Shown: piece by piece, positions 25,208 through 33,889 of the stretch
Numbering within the stretch: the first letter of the stretch is position 1
How the letters are laid out: every line of letters starts with the position of its first letter
Assembly (NCBI RefSeq): GCF_052156535.1
Contig: NZ_JBQKUP010000029.1
Coordinates: 124,001-188,000 of the forward strand
Direction: 5' to 3'
DNA: 64,000 bases
Origin: Nitrospira_E sp052156535
GTDB taxonomy: Bacteria; Nitrospirota; Nitrospiria; Nitrospirales; UBA8639
Notes under the pieces: generated by a model
What the model was told of the DNA's origin: nothing
What the model saw: only the letters and a program-made list of their open reading frames with translations
Databases searched by the model: none
Made by a program: the position numbers and the translations under genes

Positions 25208-26659
25208 TTAAGAGCGAAAGAGTTGATCCGGTTCGAATAATCCGAGTTGTAGTTGTTCGGCTTTGGTCAACATGATGGGATAATTATCCGTAAAACAGGC
25301 ATTGCAATAATGATGGGAAAAGCCCGGAGCCATTGCCAACATACCTTCCAGGCTAAGGTACCCCAAACTATCGGCCGTGACATAACGACGAATTTCTTCA
25401 ATGTTGAGATTTGACCCTATGAGTTCTTTTTGGGTCGGCGTATCAATGCCATAATAACATGGGGCAATGACAGGTGGAGAACTGATGCGCAGATGAATTT
25501 CCCGAGCACCGGCCTGTCGAAGCATTTTGACAATTTTCCGACTGGTGGTGCCTCGAACAAGGGAGTCGTCCACAACCACAATCCGTTTCCCTTCCAGGAC
25601 ATCCGGGACAGGATTCAATTTCAACTTTACGCCAAAATGGCGAATGGCTTGCTGCGGCTCAATGAAGGTTCGTCCCACATAGTGATTTCGGGTTAGTCCG
25701 ATCTCAAACGGTAACCCCATCCCTTCAGCATAGCCCAAGGCCGCAGGAACACCGGAATCCGGAACAGGAATGACCATGTCTGCGTCGGCGGGACACTCCT
25801 TAGCCAGTTGACGCCCAAAGGCTTTACGAACCGGATACACCGCATTCGGGCCAAAAATTTTCGAATCCGGTCTCGCAAAATAGACGTATTCAAATACACA
25901 CTGGGCGCGCGAGCGTTCGAGAAACGGATGATAGGAGGTCAATTCTGTACCCTGAATGACAATAATTTCTCCCGGTTCAACTTCACGGACGAACTTGGCA
26001 TCAATCAGATCGAAGGCGCACGTCTCGGATGCCACGACCCAGCTGCTTTTATACCGCCCTAAACACAGCGGGCGAAATCCAAACGGATCGCGAGCGGCGA
26101 TCAATTGATCATCGGTTAACAGCACCAAAGAAAAAGCCCCTCGAACCATACTTAAGGCGTCAATCACCCGATTCACAATCGTGTCTCCCTTGGAGTGAGC
26201 AATCAGATGAATGATGACCTCGCTATCGGAGTCCGATTGAAAAATAGCCCCATAGGCCTCGAGTTCACCTCGAAGCACCCCGGCATTCACTAAATTTCCA
26301 TTGTGAGCCAACGCCAAATTGCCAAACGCGAAATTGACGGACAAGGGTTGAACGTTTTGCAACTGTCCACTGCCTGCGGTCGAGTATCGGTTATGCCCGA
26401 TCGCCTTTGTTCCCGAAAGTTCGCGTAACGTTTTTTTGGAATAAATATCAGCAACGAGACCTAGACCTTTTTTTTGAAAGAATTGCTCTCCATCGGAGGA
26501 CACAATACCAGAGCCTTCCTGCCCCCGATGTTGTAGGGCATAAAGGCCCAGGTACGTCAGATTCGCAGCTTCTTTCGATCCCGCAATTCCAAAGACAGCA
26601 CATTCTTCATGAAACCCGTCCGGGGAAGGCATAGACCGTACCATCGGTAACTTTCTCAT
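25208..26659 (-). CDS. purF: Amidophosphoribosyltransferase
   Basis: First step of purine synthesis: PRPP plus glutamine to phosphoribosylamine. The Ntn glutaminase nucleophile is C20 in HEECAVFGIAG, so a 19-residue propeptide must be removed. NHRYSTAGSG-type (IGHNRYSTAGSGQL) and HNGNLVNAG are glutaminase blocks; VVVDDSLVRGTTSRK is the PRPP loop. Cys in AQCVFEYVYFARPDS, APCYYGIDTP and YCNACF occur at the four positions that hold a [4Fe-4S] cluster in the Bacillus subtilis enzyme, so this is the Fe-S type. ATG 26659 follows a gagga site and gives 483 aa; a longer frame to 26776 would run into purL. Confidence 0.96.
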   Translation of the reverse strand: MRKLPMVRSMPSPDGFHEECAVFGIAGSKEAANLTYLGLYALQHRGQEGSGIVSSDGEQFFQKKGLGLVADIYSKKTLRELSGTKAIGHNRYSTAGSGQLQNVQPLSVNFAFGNLALAHNGNLVNAGVLRGELEAYGAIFQSDSDSEVIIHLIAHSKGDTIVNRVIDALSMVRGAFSLVLLTDDQLIAARDPFGFRPLCLGRYKSSWVVASETCAFDLIDAKFVREVEPGEIIVIQGTELTSYHPFLERSRAQCVFEYVYFARPDSKIFGPNAVYPVRKAFGRQLAKECPADADMVIPVPDSGVPAALGYAEGMGLPFEIGLTRNHYVGRTFIEPQQAIRHFGVKLKLNPVPDVLEGKRIVVVDDSLVRGTTSRKIVKMLRQAGAREIHLRISSPPVIAPCYYGIDTPTQKELIGSNLNIEEIRRYVTADSLGYLSLEGMLAMAPGFSHHYCNACFTDNYPIMLTKAEQLQLGLFEPDQLFRS

Positions 26660-26738
26660 GGTGTCCTCAAACAGACCAGATCGTCTTGAGCAATCATAAA
26701 AACTAACCAATTCAAATTTAAGGAATAACCAAACTTGC

Positions 26739-29012
26739 TCACGATCCTTCGACTCCAAGTTGTCGTGCAAGAGCATGGTGCCATTGGTCTGCCATTTCAG
26801 AAAGGGGCAGGCTTATCTGACACACTGGCCGACCATGATTTCCACGAACAGTAATATCCATATTTCCTTGAGTGACTTGGCCTAATTCGGTGCATGGCAC
26901 CCCTGAGCCTTGAACCATTTCCATCAATTGCTTGACGTCCCCAGATTTAACCGAGACGACAACCCGTGAAGGACTTTCTCCAAAAAGTAGAGCATCTAGA
27001 CGCAAACGATCTTGGTTCAGTATAACAGTTGCTCCGAATAGCGCGGAAGGATGGGTCAGACAGCATTCGGCTAATGTCACAAGTAATCCCCCTTCTGAGC
27101 AATCATGCGCTGATTGCACAAGCCCCTTTTGGATTAAGGTGAGTAGGAAGGATTGGAGAGCTTTTTCTCGGTCCACATCCAACCAAGGGGGATTGCCTTG
27201 TTCGCGAGAATGAATGACCTTGAGATATTCTGTCCCGCCTAAATCTTCTTTCGTCTCCCCCAACAAGAAAATATGATCGCCTGATTGTTTAAACCATTGA
27301 GTGGTAATGTCTTCCGGGCGCTCAATAAGTCCCACCATTCCCAAAATTGGTGTTGGATAAATGGACAGGCCATTCGTCTCGTTATAAAAGCTCACGTTTC
27401 CACTGACTACAGGAATTTCGAATGTTCGACAGGCATCGGCGATCCCTTCGACCGCCATGATGAATTGCCACATGATGTCGGGACGCTCCGGGTTGCCGAA
27501 ATTTAGGCAGTCGGTCACTCCGATCGGTTGGGCACCCGCACAGACCAAATTTCTCGCGGCTTCAGCCACGGCTAATCCTCCTCCCAAATAGGGATTCAGC
27601 AGGCAGTATCGACTATTGCCATCCGTCGTCATGGCCAAGGCTTTCGTGGTCCCTTTAATGCGGACCACGGCGGCGTCGGAACCGGGACAGACCACGGTAT
27701 TGGTTCCCACCATATGATCGTATTGCCGAAAGACCCAACGTTTGCTCGCAATAGTGGGTGAAGCTAATAATTTCAATAACACCTCGGCAGGTTTTTTGAC
27801 TTCTGGAAGCGTATCGATATTTAAGGATTGCAAAAACTCTTGATAAGGAGGTGGTGCAGCAGGCCGTTCATAGCGTGGACCCTCTTCAGCGAGAGCATGC
27901 GCCGGTATTTCCGCTACAATCTGGTTGCCCTCTCTAATTCGTAAGAATCCATCACCTGTCACCTGCCCGACCACGGCGGCATCAATTCCCCATTTTCGGC
28001 AGATTGCGAGCACTGACTCTTCCTTGCCAGGTTGAGCCACCAGGAGCATCCTTTCCTGGGATTCCGATAGTAAAATTTCATAAGGAGTCATGTGCGGTTC
28101 ACGGCGAGGCACCTTAGCCAAATCCATGTCAATACCGGTTCCAGCACGTGAGGCCATTTCACAGGAGGAGCTGGTCAGCCCGGCCGCCCCCATGTCCTGA
28201 ATCCCAACTAAGAGATCCTGTTCTAAAAATTCAAGGCACGCTTCAAGCAATAACTTCTCTAAAAATGGATCGCCGACTTGTACATTCGGACGCTTCTTGT
28301 CAGATGCATCGTCAAAACTGTCAGAGGCCATGGTGGCGCCATGAATCCCATCTCGTCCTGTTTTGGCACCAATATAGAGCACTTGATTTCCAGCACCTTT
28401 AGCTAAGCCACGCAGGAGACGATCTTTTTTCACGATACCCAGACAAAAGACATTCACTAATGGATTTTTTGAATAAATATCGTTAAACGTAATTTCTCCC
28501 CCTACCGTTGGCACTCCCATACAGTTCCCATAGGAAGAAATTCCAGAAACGACTCCTTTGAGAATGTGCTGATTCCTGGGAAGGTCCAATTCTCCGAATC
28601 TCAGGGAATTCAATAACGCGATCGGGCGTGCTCCCATGGTAAAAATATCGCGTAGAATCCCACCGACACCTGTTGCCGCCCCTTGAAACGGCTCAATATA
28701 TGAGGGGTGATTGTGCGATTCCATCTTGAACACTGCCGCGAGTCCCTCTCCAATATCCACGGCACCGGCATTTTCTCCCGGCCCTTGAACCACCCGCTCA
28801 CCCTCTGTCGGAAATCGTTTCAAATGAATGCGTGAACTCTTATAACTGCAATGTTCACTCCACATCACAGAAAAGATACCCAACTCAGTGAGATTCGGCT
28901 CACGACCAAGATGCTTGAGGATTTGCTGATACTCATCCTCGGACAGACCATGCTGTTCAATAATTTTTGGTGTAAGGGGTCCCTTGGGCAGGACTTTTGA
29001 TTCCTGGGTCAT
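26739..29012 (-). CDS. purL: Phosphoribosylformylglycinamidine synthase subunit PurL
   Basis: ATP-dependent conversion of FGAR to FGAM, working as a complex with PurS and PurQ. At about 757 aa it is the small, bacterial form without built-in glutaminase. Key blocks: MWSEHCSYKSSR near the N-terminus, FKMESHNHPS with metal and ATP contacts, GAATGVGGILRDIF, GDCLNFGNPE-type (VTDCLNFGNPERPD) and AHDCSEGGLL. Both AIRS-like halves are present. ATG 29012 is chosen over a TTG at 29048, which would add 12 residues; neither has a strong ribosome site. It is 79 bases before purF and about 210 bases after the DUF433 gene. Confidence 0.96.
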   Translation of the reverse strand: MTQESKVLPKGPLTPKIIEQHGLSEDEYQQILKHLGREPNLTELGIFSVMWSEHCSYKSSRIHLKRFPTEGERVVQGPGENAGAVDIGEGLAAVFKMESHNHPSYIEPFQGAATGVGGILRDIFTMGARPIALLNSLRFGELDLPRNQHILKGVVSGISSYGNCMGVPTVGGEITFNDIYSKNPLVNVFCLGIVKKDRLLRGLAKGAGNQVLYIGAKTGRDGIHGATMASDSFDDASDKKRPNVQVGDPFLEKLLLEACLEFLEQDLLVGIQDMGAAGLTSSSCEMASRAGTGIDMDLAKVPRREPHMTPYEILLSESQERMLLVAQPGKEESVLAICRKWGIDAAVVGQVTGDGFLRIREGNQIVAEIPAHALAEEGPRYERPAAPPPYQEFLQSLNIDTLPEVKKPAEVLLKLLASPTIASKRWVFRQYDHMVGTNTVVCPGSDAAVVRIKGTTKALAMTTDGNSRYCLLNPYLGGGLAVAEAARNLVCAGAQPIGVTDCLNFGNPERPDIMWQFIMAVEGIADACRTFEIPVVSGNVSFYNETNGLSIYPTPILGMVGLIERPEDITTQWFKQSGDHIFLLGETKEDLGGTEYLKVIHSREQGNPPWLDVDREKALQSFLLTLIQKGLVQSAHDCSEGGLLVTLAECCLTHPSALFGATVILNQDRLRLDALLFGESPSRVVVSVKSGDVKQLMEMVQGSGVPCTELGQVTQGNMDITVRGNHGRPVCQISLPLSEMADQWHHALARQLGVEGS

Positions 29013-29221
29013 GGCAAATAACTCATTTTGTATGAAAATCTTTCCCAATTAGCACAAGGGGAATGAAAGAGATGAAAAACCGAATATGTCACTAATAATT
29101 TCTGAACAAACCCATGAAATTGATTTCCTTAATGTTTCAGACATGCACATTTGAAAGTCAGGAGAGTCATTATTGCTATGAAAGGGAATTTAGCATAAAC
29201 ACCGTCATACTGTCCTGTGGC

Positions 29222-29452
29222 TTAATGACCTGAAGGGAGACGAAGGGGCAAATGATCCGTGACATAGGAAGCATAGCGTAACGCCGTGAGCACTTGTTCA
29301 TATGTCAGATTCAATGCTTCTTGAACCTCATGAAATGATTTTCCGATCCCAAGGGTTCCGACCACGGTAGCCACATCAACGGCAGTGCCTGCCACACATG
29401 GTTTCCCTTGGCAGATGTCTGGAGTCATCGTAATTCCCGGAAAAACTTCCAT
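29222..29452 (-). CDS. DUF433 domain protein (antitoxin-like)
   Basis: A 76-residue protein made almost wholly of a DUF433 domain: ITMTPDICQGKPCVAGTAVDVATVV (split here by the family pattern dp-icxGkPxixGT) followed by SFHEVQEALNLTYEQVLTALRYA. DUF433 proteins are small winged-helix-like DNA-binding proteins, often the antitoxin partner of a DUF5615 PIN-like toxin. No such partner lies on either side. It sits inside the pur cluster, 44 bases after purQ and about 210 before purL, on the same strand. The usual Arg of GTR is Ala (GTAVDV), which may weaken DNA contact. Function is unknown. Confidence 0.72.
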   Translation of the reverse strand: MEVFPGITMTPDICQGKPCVAGTAVDVATVVGTLGIGKSFHEVQEALNLTYEQVLTALRYASYVTDHLPLRLPSGH

Positions 29453-29496
29453 GGTGGCCTTGACCGAAAGGGAAGGGCGGATAACGGCAATCGAGC

Positions 29497-30210
29497 CTAT
29501 ACCGGTTGAGGTGTTTTGTGTGTTTCCAACGCTGAAAGCATGGATCGAAAAATATACATTCCATCCTCATTATTGAGCAGGTGTTCTGCCCCTCGTTCTG
29601 GATGAGGCATCAGACCAAGGACGTTGCCGGCCGCGTTGCGGATTCCCGCAATGTTATCCAGCGATCCATTGGAATTGGCTTGGGAAGTCACTTTGCCTTC
29701 GCGATCACAATATCGAAAGACGATTTGCGCATTGGCCTGCAAGGCGGACAACGTCACCGGGTTGGTATAATAATTTCCTTCAGCATGGGCAATCGGGAGC
29801 TTCAGAATCTGTCCGGGTTCACAGTGATTGGTAAATGGAGTATTCGCGTTTTCTACCCGTATATAATGATCTTCACAAATAAAGGAAAGATCCCTGTTGC
29901 GCAACATGGCACCGGGTAATAATTCAAGCTCCAAAAGCATTTGAAATCCATTACAGATGCCTAGGACCATTCCTCCCCGCCCGGCAAACTCAACGACGGC
30001 CTCCATGATGGGAGAAAATCTGGCTATGGCACCCGCGCGCAGATAATCACCATAAGAAAACCCCCCTGGCAGGATGATGGCATCCATGCCCTTGACGGAT
30101 CTCTCTTGATGCCAGATAAACTGTGCCGTTTGTCCCATAACCTCCGAAAGAACATGCGCACAATCACGATCACAATTGGATCCGGGAAAGACAATGATGC
30201 CGATATTCAT
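29497..30210 (-). CDS. purQ: Phosphoribosylformylglycinamidine synthase subunit PurQ (glutaminase)
   Basis: Releases ammonia from glutamine for PurL. It is a class I amidotransferase: IIVFPGSNCDRDCAHVL at the N-terminus, ILPGGFSYGDYLRAGAIA (oxyanion region), VLGICNGFQMLLE with the nucleophile Cys, and GLMPHPERGAEH with the His and Glu of the triad. Length of 237 aa is usual for the stand-alone form. purS lies 91 bases upstream and the DUF433 gene 44 bases downstream. Confidence 0.97.
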   Translation of the reverse strand: MNIGIIVFPGSNCDRDCAHVLSEVMGQTAQFIWHQERSVKGMDAIILPGGFSYGDYLRAGAIARFSPIMEAVVEFAGRGGMVLGICNGFQMLLELELLPGAMLRNRDLSFICEDHYIRVENANTPFTNHCEPGQILKLPIAHAEGNYYTNPVTLSALQANAQIVFRYCDREGKVTSQANSNGSLDNIAGIRNAAGNVLGLMPHPERGAEHLLNNEDGMYIFRSMLSALETHKTPQPV

Positions 30211-30301
30211 ATCATTCTCTGCTCGTTGACATTCATACTGAGATAAGAGTTATCAGGAGAGAAAGGATCGAATTGAATCAGGGGGAACAATGGAGAGACC
30301 A

Positions 30302-30547
30302 CTATGCCTCAAGGATCTCGTATTGATATTCTTCAATGACCGTATTGGCAAGAAGTTTTTCGCACATCGCTTTGATGGTAGTTTCACCGGACGTCGCGTC
30401 TGTTTCAGAAAGATCAACTTCGATAAATTTTCCAATTCGGACCTCTCCAACTGATTCAAAACCAAGGGTTTGAAGAGATTGCTGAATAGCTCGACCTTGG
30501 GGATCAAGAATTCCGTTTTTGAGTGTGATGTAAATTTTGGCTTTCAT
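30302..30547 (-). CDS. purS: Phosphoribosylformylglycinamidine synthase subunit PurS
   Basis: Small structural subunit (81 aa) that joins PurL and PurQ into one complex and helps channel ammonia. AKIYITLKNGILDPQGRAIQ, LGFESVGEVRIGKFIEVDL and MCEKLLANTVIEEYQYEI match the PurS beta-alpha-beta pattern throughout. Position between purC and purQ confirms it. Confidence 0.95.
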   Translation of the reverse strand: MKAKIYITLKNGILDPQGRAIQQSLQTLGFESVGEVRIGKFIEVDLSETDATSGETTIKAMCEKLLANTVIEEYQYEILEA

Positions 30548-30662
30548 AATTTTCCGGAAGGAGTAACATGCACCCGGTGAATAAACGTTTTACGAAATAG
30601 ACAGATCCGTCAACAAGATAGTCGGTGCCAAAGCATGAACACAAAGCTGCCTACTTCGTGAA

Positions 30663-31367
30663 TTATCCGCAAACCCGCTTGAGAACTTCTTGATAGGTTT
30701 CCTCGATCCGGCCCAAATCTTTTCGGAAACGATCCTTATCCATGCGTTCTCCGGTTTGGATATCCCAAAAACGGCATGTGTCCGGAGAAATTTCATCTGC
30801 CAAAATAATCTGACCATTCCATAATCCAAATTCTAACTTAAAATCCACCAGAAACATGCCCTTTTTCTGAAAAAAAGGTTTGAGCACTTCGTTGATTTTG
30901 AGAGCCTGTTGTCGGAGTTCCTCGATTTGTCCTGGTGTGGCCAATTTCAACAATCGAATATGGTCTTCAGAGATAAGAGGATCGCCCAGTGAATCATCCT
31001 TATAGAAAAACTCGACTAAGGGAGGATCAATAATCAAGCCTTCTTCCAAACCTAAACGTTTGACAATGCTGCCGGTGGCTCGATTACGCACCACCACTTC
31101 AACCGGAATAATTTTTACCCGACGCGTTAACATCTCCCGGTCATTGATTTGCTGAATGAAATGACTGGGAATTCCGGCGTCGGCAAGATGTTGGAACAGT
31201 TTTGCGGAAATCGCATTATTGACAACGCCTTTTTCCATAATCGTCCCACGTTTTTCGGCGTTAAAGGCGGTCGCATCGTCCTTGAAGTACTGAATGAGCT
31301 CGTCGTCCTTCTCGGTCAGAAAAATCTTTTTGGCTTTTCCTTCGTAGAGCAAATTTCCTTTAGTCAA
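30663..31367 (-). CDS. purC: Phosphoribosylaminoimidazole-succinocarboxamide synthase
   Basis: Joins CAIR with aspartate using ATP to give SAICAR. LLYEGKAKKIFLTEKDDEL is the ATP-binding start, and KIIPVEVVVRNRATGS and LVDFKLEFGLWNGQIILADEISPDTCRFWD are SAICAR synthetase signatures (the latter in two adjoining parts). The open frame extends far upstream inside purB, but the family start corresponds to the TTG at 31367, which has gagga six bases before it; this gives 234 aa. The start overlaps the purB stop by 8 bases, which indicates coupling. The use of TTG is inference from alignment to the family. Confidence 0.94.
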   Translation of the reverse strand: MTKGNLLYEGKAKKIFLTEKDDELIQYFKDDATAFNAEKRGTIMEKGVVNNAISAKLFQHLADAGIPSHFIQQINDREMLTRRVKIIPVEVVVRNRATGSIVKRLGLEEGLIIDPPLVEFFYKDDSLGDPLISEDHIRLLKLATPGQIEELRQQALKINEVLKPFFQKKGMFLVDFKLEFGLWNGQIILADEISPDTCRFWDIQTGERMDKDRFRKDLGRIEETYQEVLKRVCG

Positions 31368-32733
31368 TGTATTTCCTCTTTTTTGAAGTTTTCTTTGAAG
31401 GAGTAAGCCGGGTTGGTGTTGAGCTCTTTCGTCGAACTTGCCTTCCAAACACGCGCGTGAAAATCTGCTGTTGATGGCGCAAGTAGGTTTTGGGATTAAA
31501 ACATGTCGCAATTTCTTTGGTACTAAGATGTTTGGCAATAAAAGGATCCTGCTCAATAAGGATTTGAAAACTCCCCTCTCCCCTCCAGGCAGCCATGGCA
31601 TGTTGCTGTACATGCTCATAGGCGTCTTTTCTGATCGCACCTTTATCCACCAGCGCCAGTAGTAGCCGTTGCGAATAGATGAGGCCGCCGGTTTGATTGA
31701 GAGTGGCCATCATTCGTTCAGGATAGACCACCAGCTTGGATAACATGTTGGTTAAACGGACCAACATGTAATCGATCAGAATCGTGCTATCGGGAAGGAT
31801 GATCCGCTCCGCAGATGAATGGCTAATGTCTCGTTCATGCCACAAAGCGACATTTTCCAGGGCAGCCAGACTGTTGCCGCGAATCACTCGAGCAAGACCG
31901 CATAAATTTTCCGAGCTGATCGGGTTTCGTTTATGCGGCATGGCAGAGGAGCCTTTTTGACCAGGTTCAAAATACTCTTCCGCTTCCAAGACTTCCGTTC
32001 GTTGCAAATGACGTATCTCCGTCGCCACCTTTTCAATACTGGCCGCCATCAGGGCCAACGCCGAGAGGAAGGCGGCGTGCCGATCCCGCTGAAGTACCTG
32101 ATTTGAGATAGGCGCCGGCTTCAATCCTAACCGTTGACATACCGTTTTTTCTATCGAGGGAGAAAGATGGGCAAACGTTCCCATGGCCCCTGAAAGCTTG
32201 CCAACAGCAATGTCGGCGATTGCCGCTTTTAAGCGGAGTTCCTGCCGTTGAAACTCCTGATACCAAATGGCCACCTTCCATGCGAAGGAAATAGGCTCTC
32301 CATGGATCCCATGCGAACGTCCCACCATCAGAGTATTCTGATGCGCAAAGGCTAAATCCCGCAAGACACTGAGCAATTTCCTGACATCCTCACGAATCAA
32401 TTGGGCTGCTTCCGATAATTGCAATGAAAGGGATGTGTCCACAATGTCCGAGGAGGTGAGCCCAACATGGAGAAATCGACTGTCTTTCCCTGCCTGCTCG
32501 GACACCGATTCCAGAAAGGCAATAACATCATGCTTTGTAACTTGTTCGATCGCCCCGATTCGTAAAGGATTAATCGTGACTTTTTTTCGAATGCGGGCTG
32601 CCACGCCATAAGGGACCTGACCCATCTGTTCCATGGCTTCGCACACGGCAAGTTCAACCTGCAACCACAACTCATATTTGTGGGTCTGAGTCCAAACGAT
32701 TCCCATACGGGGTAACGTGTAGCGGTCAATCAT
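31360..32733 (-). CDS. purB: Adenylosuccinate lyase
   Basis: Fumarase/aspartase-superfamily enzyme acting twice in purine synthesis (SAICAR to AICAR, adenylosuccinate to AMP). The signature SSAMPHKRNPISSENL carries the catalytic loop Ser. VGRSHGIHGEPISFAWK and TSSDIVDTSLSLQL are the other active-site blocks. Length of 457 aa is about 25 longer than usual because of a Lys/Arg/Ser/Thr-rich tail (from about GRQVRRKSSTP). ATG 32733 (MIDRYTLPRM) is the family start; a TTG at 32745 directly after the nusB stop is the alternative. Confidence 0.96.
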   Translation of the reverse strand: MIDRYTLPRMGIVWTQTHKYELWLQVELAVCEAMEQMGQVPYGVAARIRKKVTINPLRIGAIEQVTKHDVIAFLESVSEQAGKDSRFLHVGLTSSDIVDTSLSLQLSEAAQLIREDVRKLLSVLRDLAFAHQNTLMVGRSHGIHGEPISFAWKVAIWYQEFQRQELRLKAAIADIAVGKLSGAMGTFAHLSPSIEKTVCQRLGLKPAPISNQVLQRDRHAAFLSALALMAASIEKVATEIRHLQRTEVLEAEEYFEPGQKGSSAMPHKRNPISSENLCGLARVIRGNSLAALENVALWHERDISHSSAERIILPDSTILIDYMLVRLTNMLSKLVVYPERMMATLNQTGGLIYSQRLLLALVDKGAIRKDAYEHVQQHAMAAWRGEGSFQILIEQDPFIAKHLSTKEIATCFNPKTYLRHQQQIFTRVFGRQVRRKSSTPTRLTPSKKTSKKRKYID

Positions 32734-32745
32734 GGGAAAGGGCAA

Positions 32746-33273
32746 TTAGGCGGTAGGTGACGGATCAGAAAATTTTGGCGCAGGATTTTTTTGTTGAATT
32801 TGGCCTCGCTTGATGGCAAGCCTTGGTTCAGCCCGGAGCACATGGTCTAACAGTCCATTTACGAATCGTCTGGCCTCATCATCTGCAAATAATTTAGCCA
32901 ATTCAACCGCTTCATTGATGGTGACCATGGCCGGAATATCGGGCTCCCACAATAATTCGTAAATGGAGAATCTGAGGATATTCCTATCCACGACCGGCAT
33001 CCGCTGCAAAGACCAGTCGATGGCAAAATCACGAATGATATTGTCAATTTCGGACTGATTCGTGATGACACCAAGAAAGAGGATAGAGGTAAATGTTTGG
33101 ACTTCCGGGGAAGCCGATTGACTTGCCCAAAACTTTTCTTGCCATGTAGGATTTTGATCCTGAAATTCATGCTGGAAAAGCATTTGCAATGCAAGCTGGC
33201 GGGCCAGGCGTCTAGATGGCCGTCCATGGGCTTGATTGGCTTGCGGTGTATCGGATGGAACAGTCATGGTCAT
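32746..33273 (-). CDS. nusB: Transcription antitermination factor NusB
   Basis: RNA-binding helical protein that acts with NusE (S10) on boxA of rRNA operons. RRLARQLALQMLFQHEF is the N-terminal helix, IDWSLQRMPVVDRNILRFSIYELLW and TINEAVELAKLFADDEARRFVNGLLD are the diagnostic C-terminal blocks. At 175 aa it is longer than most NusB (about 140) through a Ser/Thr/Gly-rich N-terminus and a Pro-rich C-terminal tail. It overlaps ribH by 4 bases (ATGA), the common ribH-nusB pair. Confidence 0.95.
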   Translation of the reverse strand: MTMTVPSDTPQANQAHGRPSRRLARQLALQMLFQHEFQDQNPTWQEKFWASQSASPEVQTFTSILFLGVITNQSEIDNIIRDFAIDWSLQRMPVVDRNILRFSIYELLWEPDIPAMVTINEAVELAKLFADDEARRFVNGLLDHVLRAEPRLAIKRGQIQQKNPAPKFSDPSPTA

Positions 33274-33779
33274 AATGTTGTGGATTCCCTTAAAAAGCCA
33301 GACTGACGGATGTTGGTTTTACTCAAACGTTTCATTAAGACCGCCATTTCAAGAGCCGTACGCGCTGCATCAGCCCCTTTATTTCGTTCAGGTGCCCCAG
33401 AACGTTCCATTGCCTGATCAACCGTATCCGTAGTCAGCACTCCGAAAATAATTGGAATGCCAGTTTCCAGAGCTGCTTGGCCGATCCCCCGACTTGTCTC
33501 GGCACAAATATATTCGAAATGTGGAGTTTCTCCGCGGATCACTGCCCCTAAACAAATAACGGCATCAAATTGATGAGATTGGGCCAGTGTCTTTGCTATT
33601 AAGGGAATCTCAAATGCTCCAGGAACCCGAATGACCTTCCTGTTGTCTGGCGGGGTGCCTAATTGGGTCAGGGTGGATTCAGCTGCAGCCAATAAGCGGC
33701 TGGTCACAACCTCGTTAAAAGTACTGACCACGATCGCAACCTGACAGTTTGCCTCGTCACCACGCTCCTGATTCGCCAT
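33270..33779 (-). CDS. ribH: 6,7-dimethyl-8-ribityllumazine synthase
   Basis: Penultimate step of riboflavin synthesis, forming the lumazine from the butanone phosphate (RibB product) and the pyrimidine amine. VVSTFNEVVTSRLL, VIRVPGAFEIPLIAKTLA and VICLGAVIRGETPHFEYIC are the active-site blocks, with the catalytic His in ETPHFEY. The C-terminus carries NKGADAARTALEMAVLMKRL. Length 169 aa. It is followed by nusB with a 4-base overlap and preceded, 110 bases away, by ribBA. Confidence 0.96.
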   Translation of the reverse strand: MANQERGDEANCQVAIVVSTFNEVVTSRLLAAAESTLTQLGTPPDNRKVIRVPGAFEIPLIAKTLAQSHQFDAVICLGAVIRGETPHFEYICAETSRGIGQAALETGIPIIFGVLTTDTVDQAMERSGAPERNKGADAARTALEMAVLMKRLSKTNIRQSGFLRESTTL

Positions 33780-33889
33780 GTTGGTTAAGTAATTCTCCTT
33801 TGAGACTCACTCTCTCATTACAAGAATCAAGAGAGTAGCGATCCGCGATTCAGTGTGTACCACTTGCCAGAAAGAACCGCAAGTCCTCA

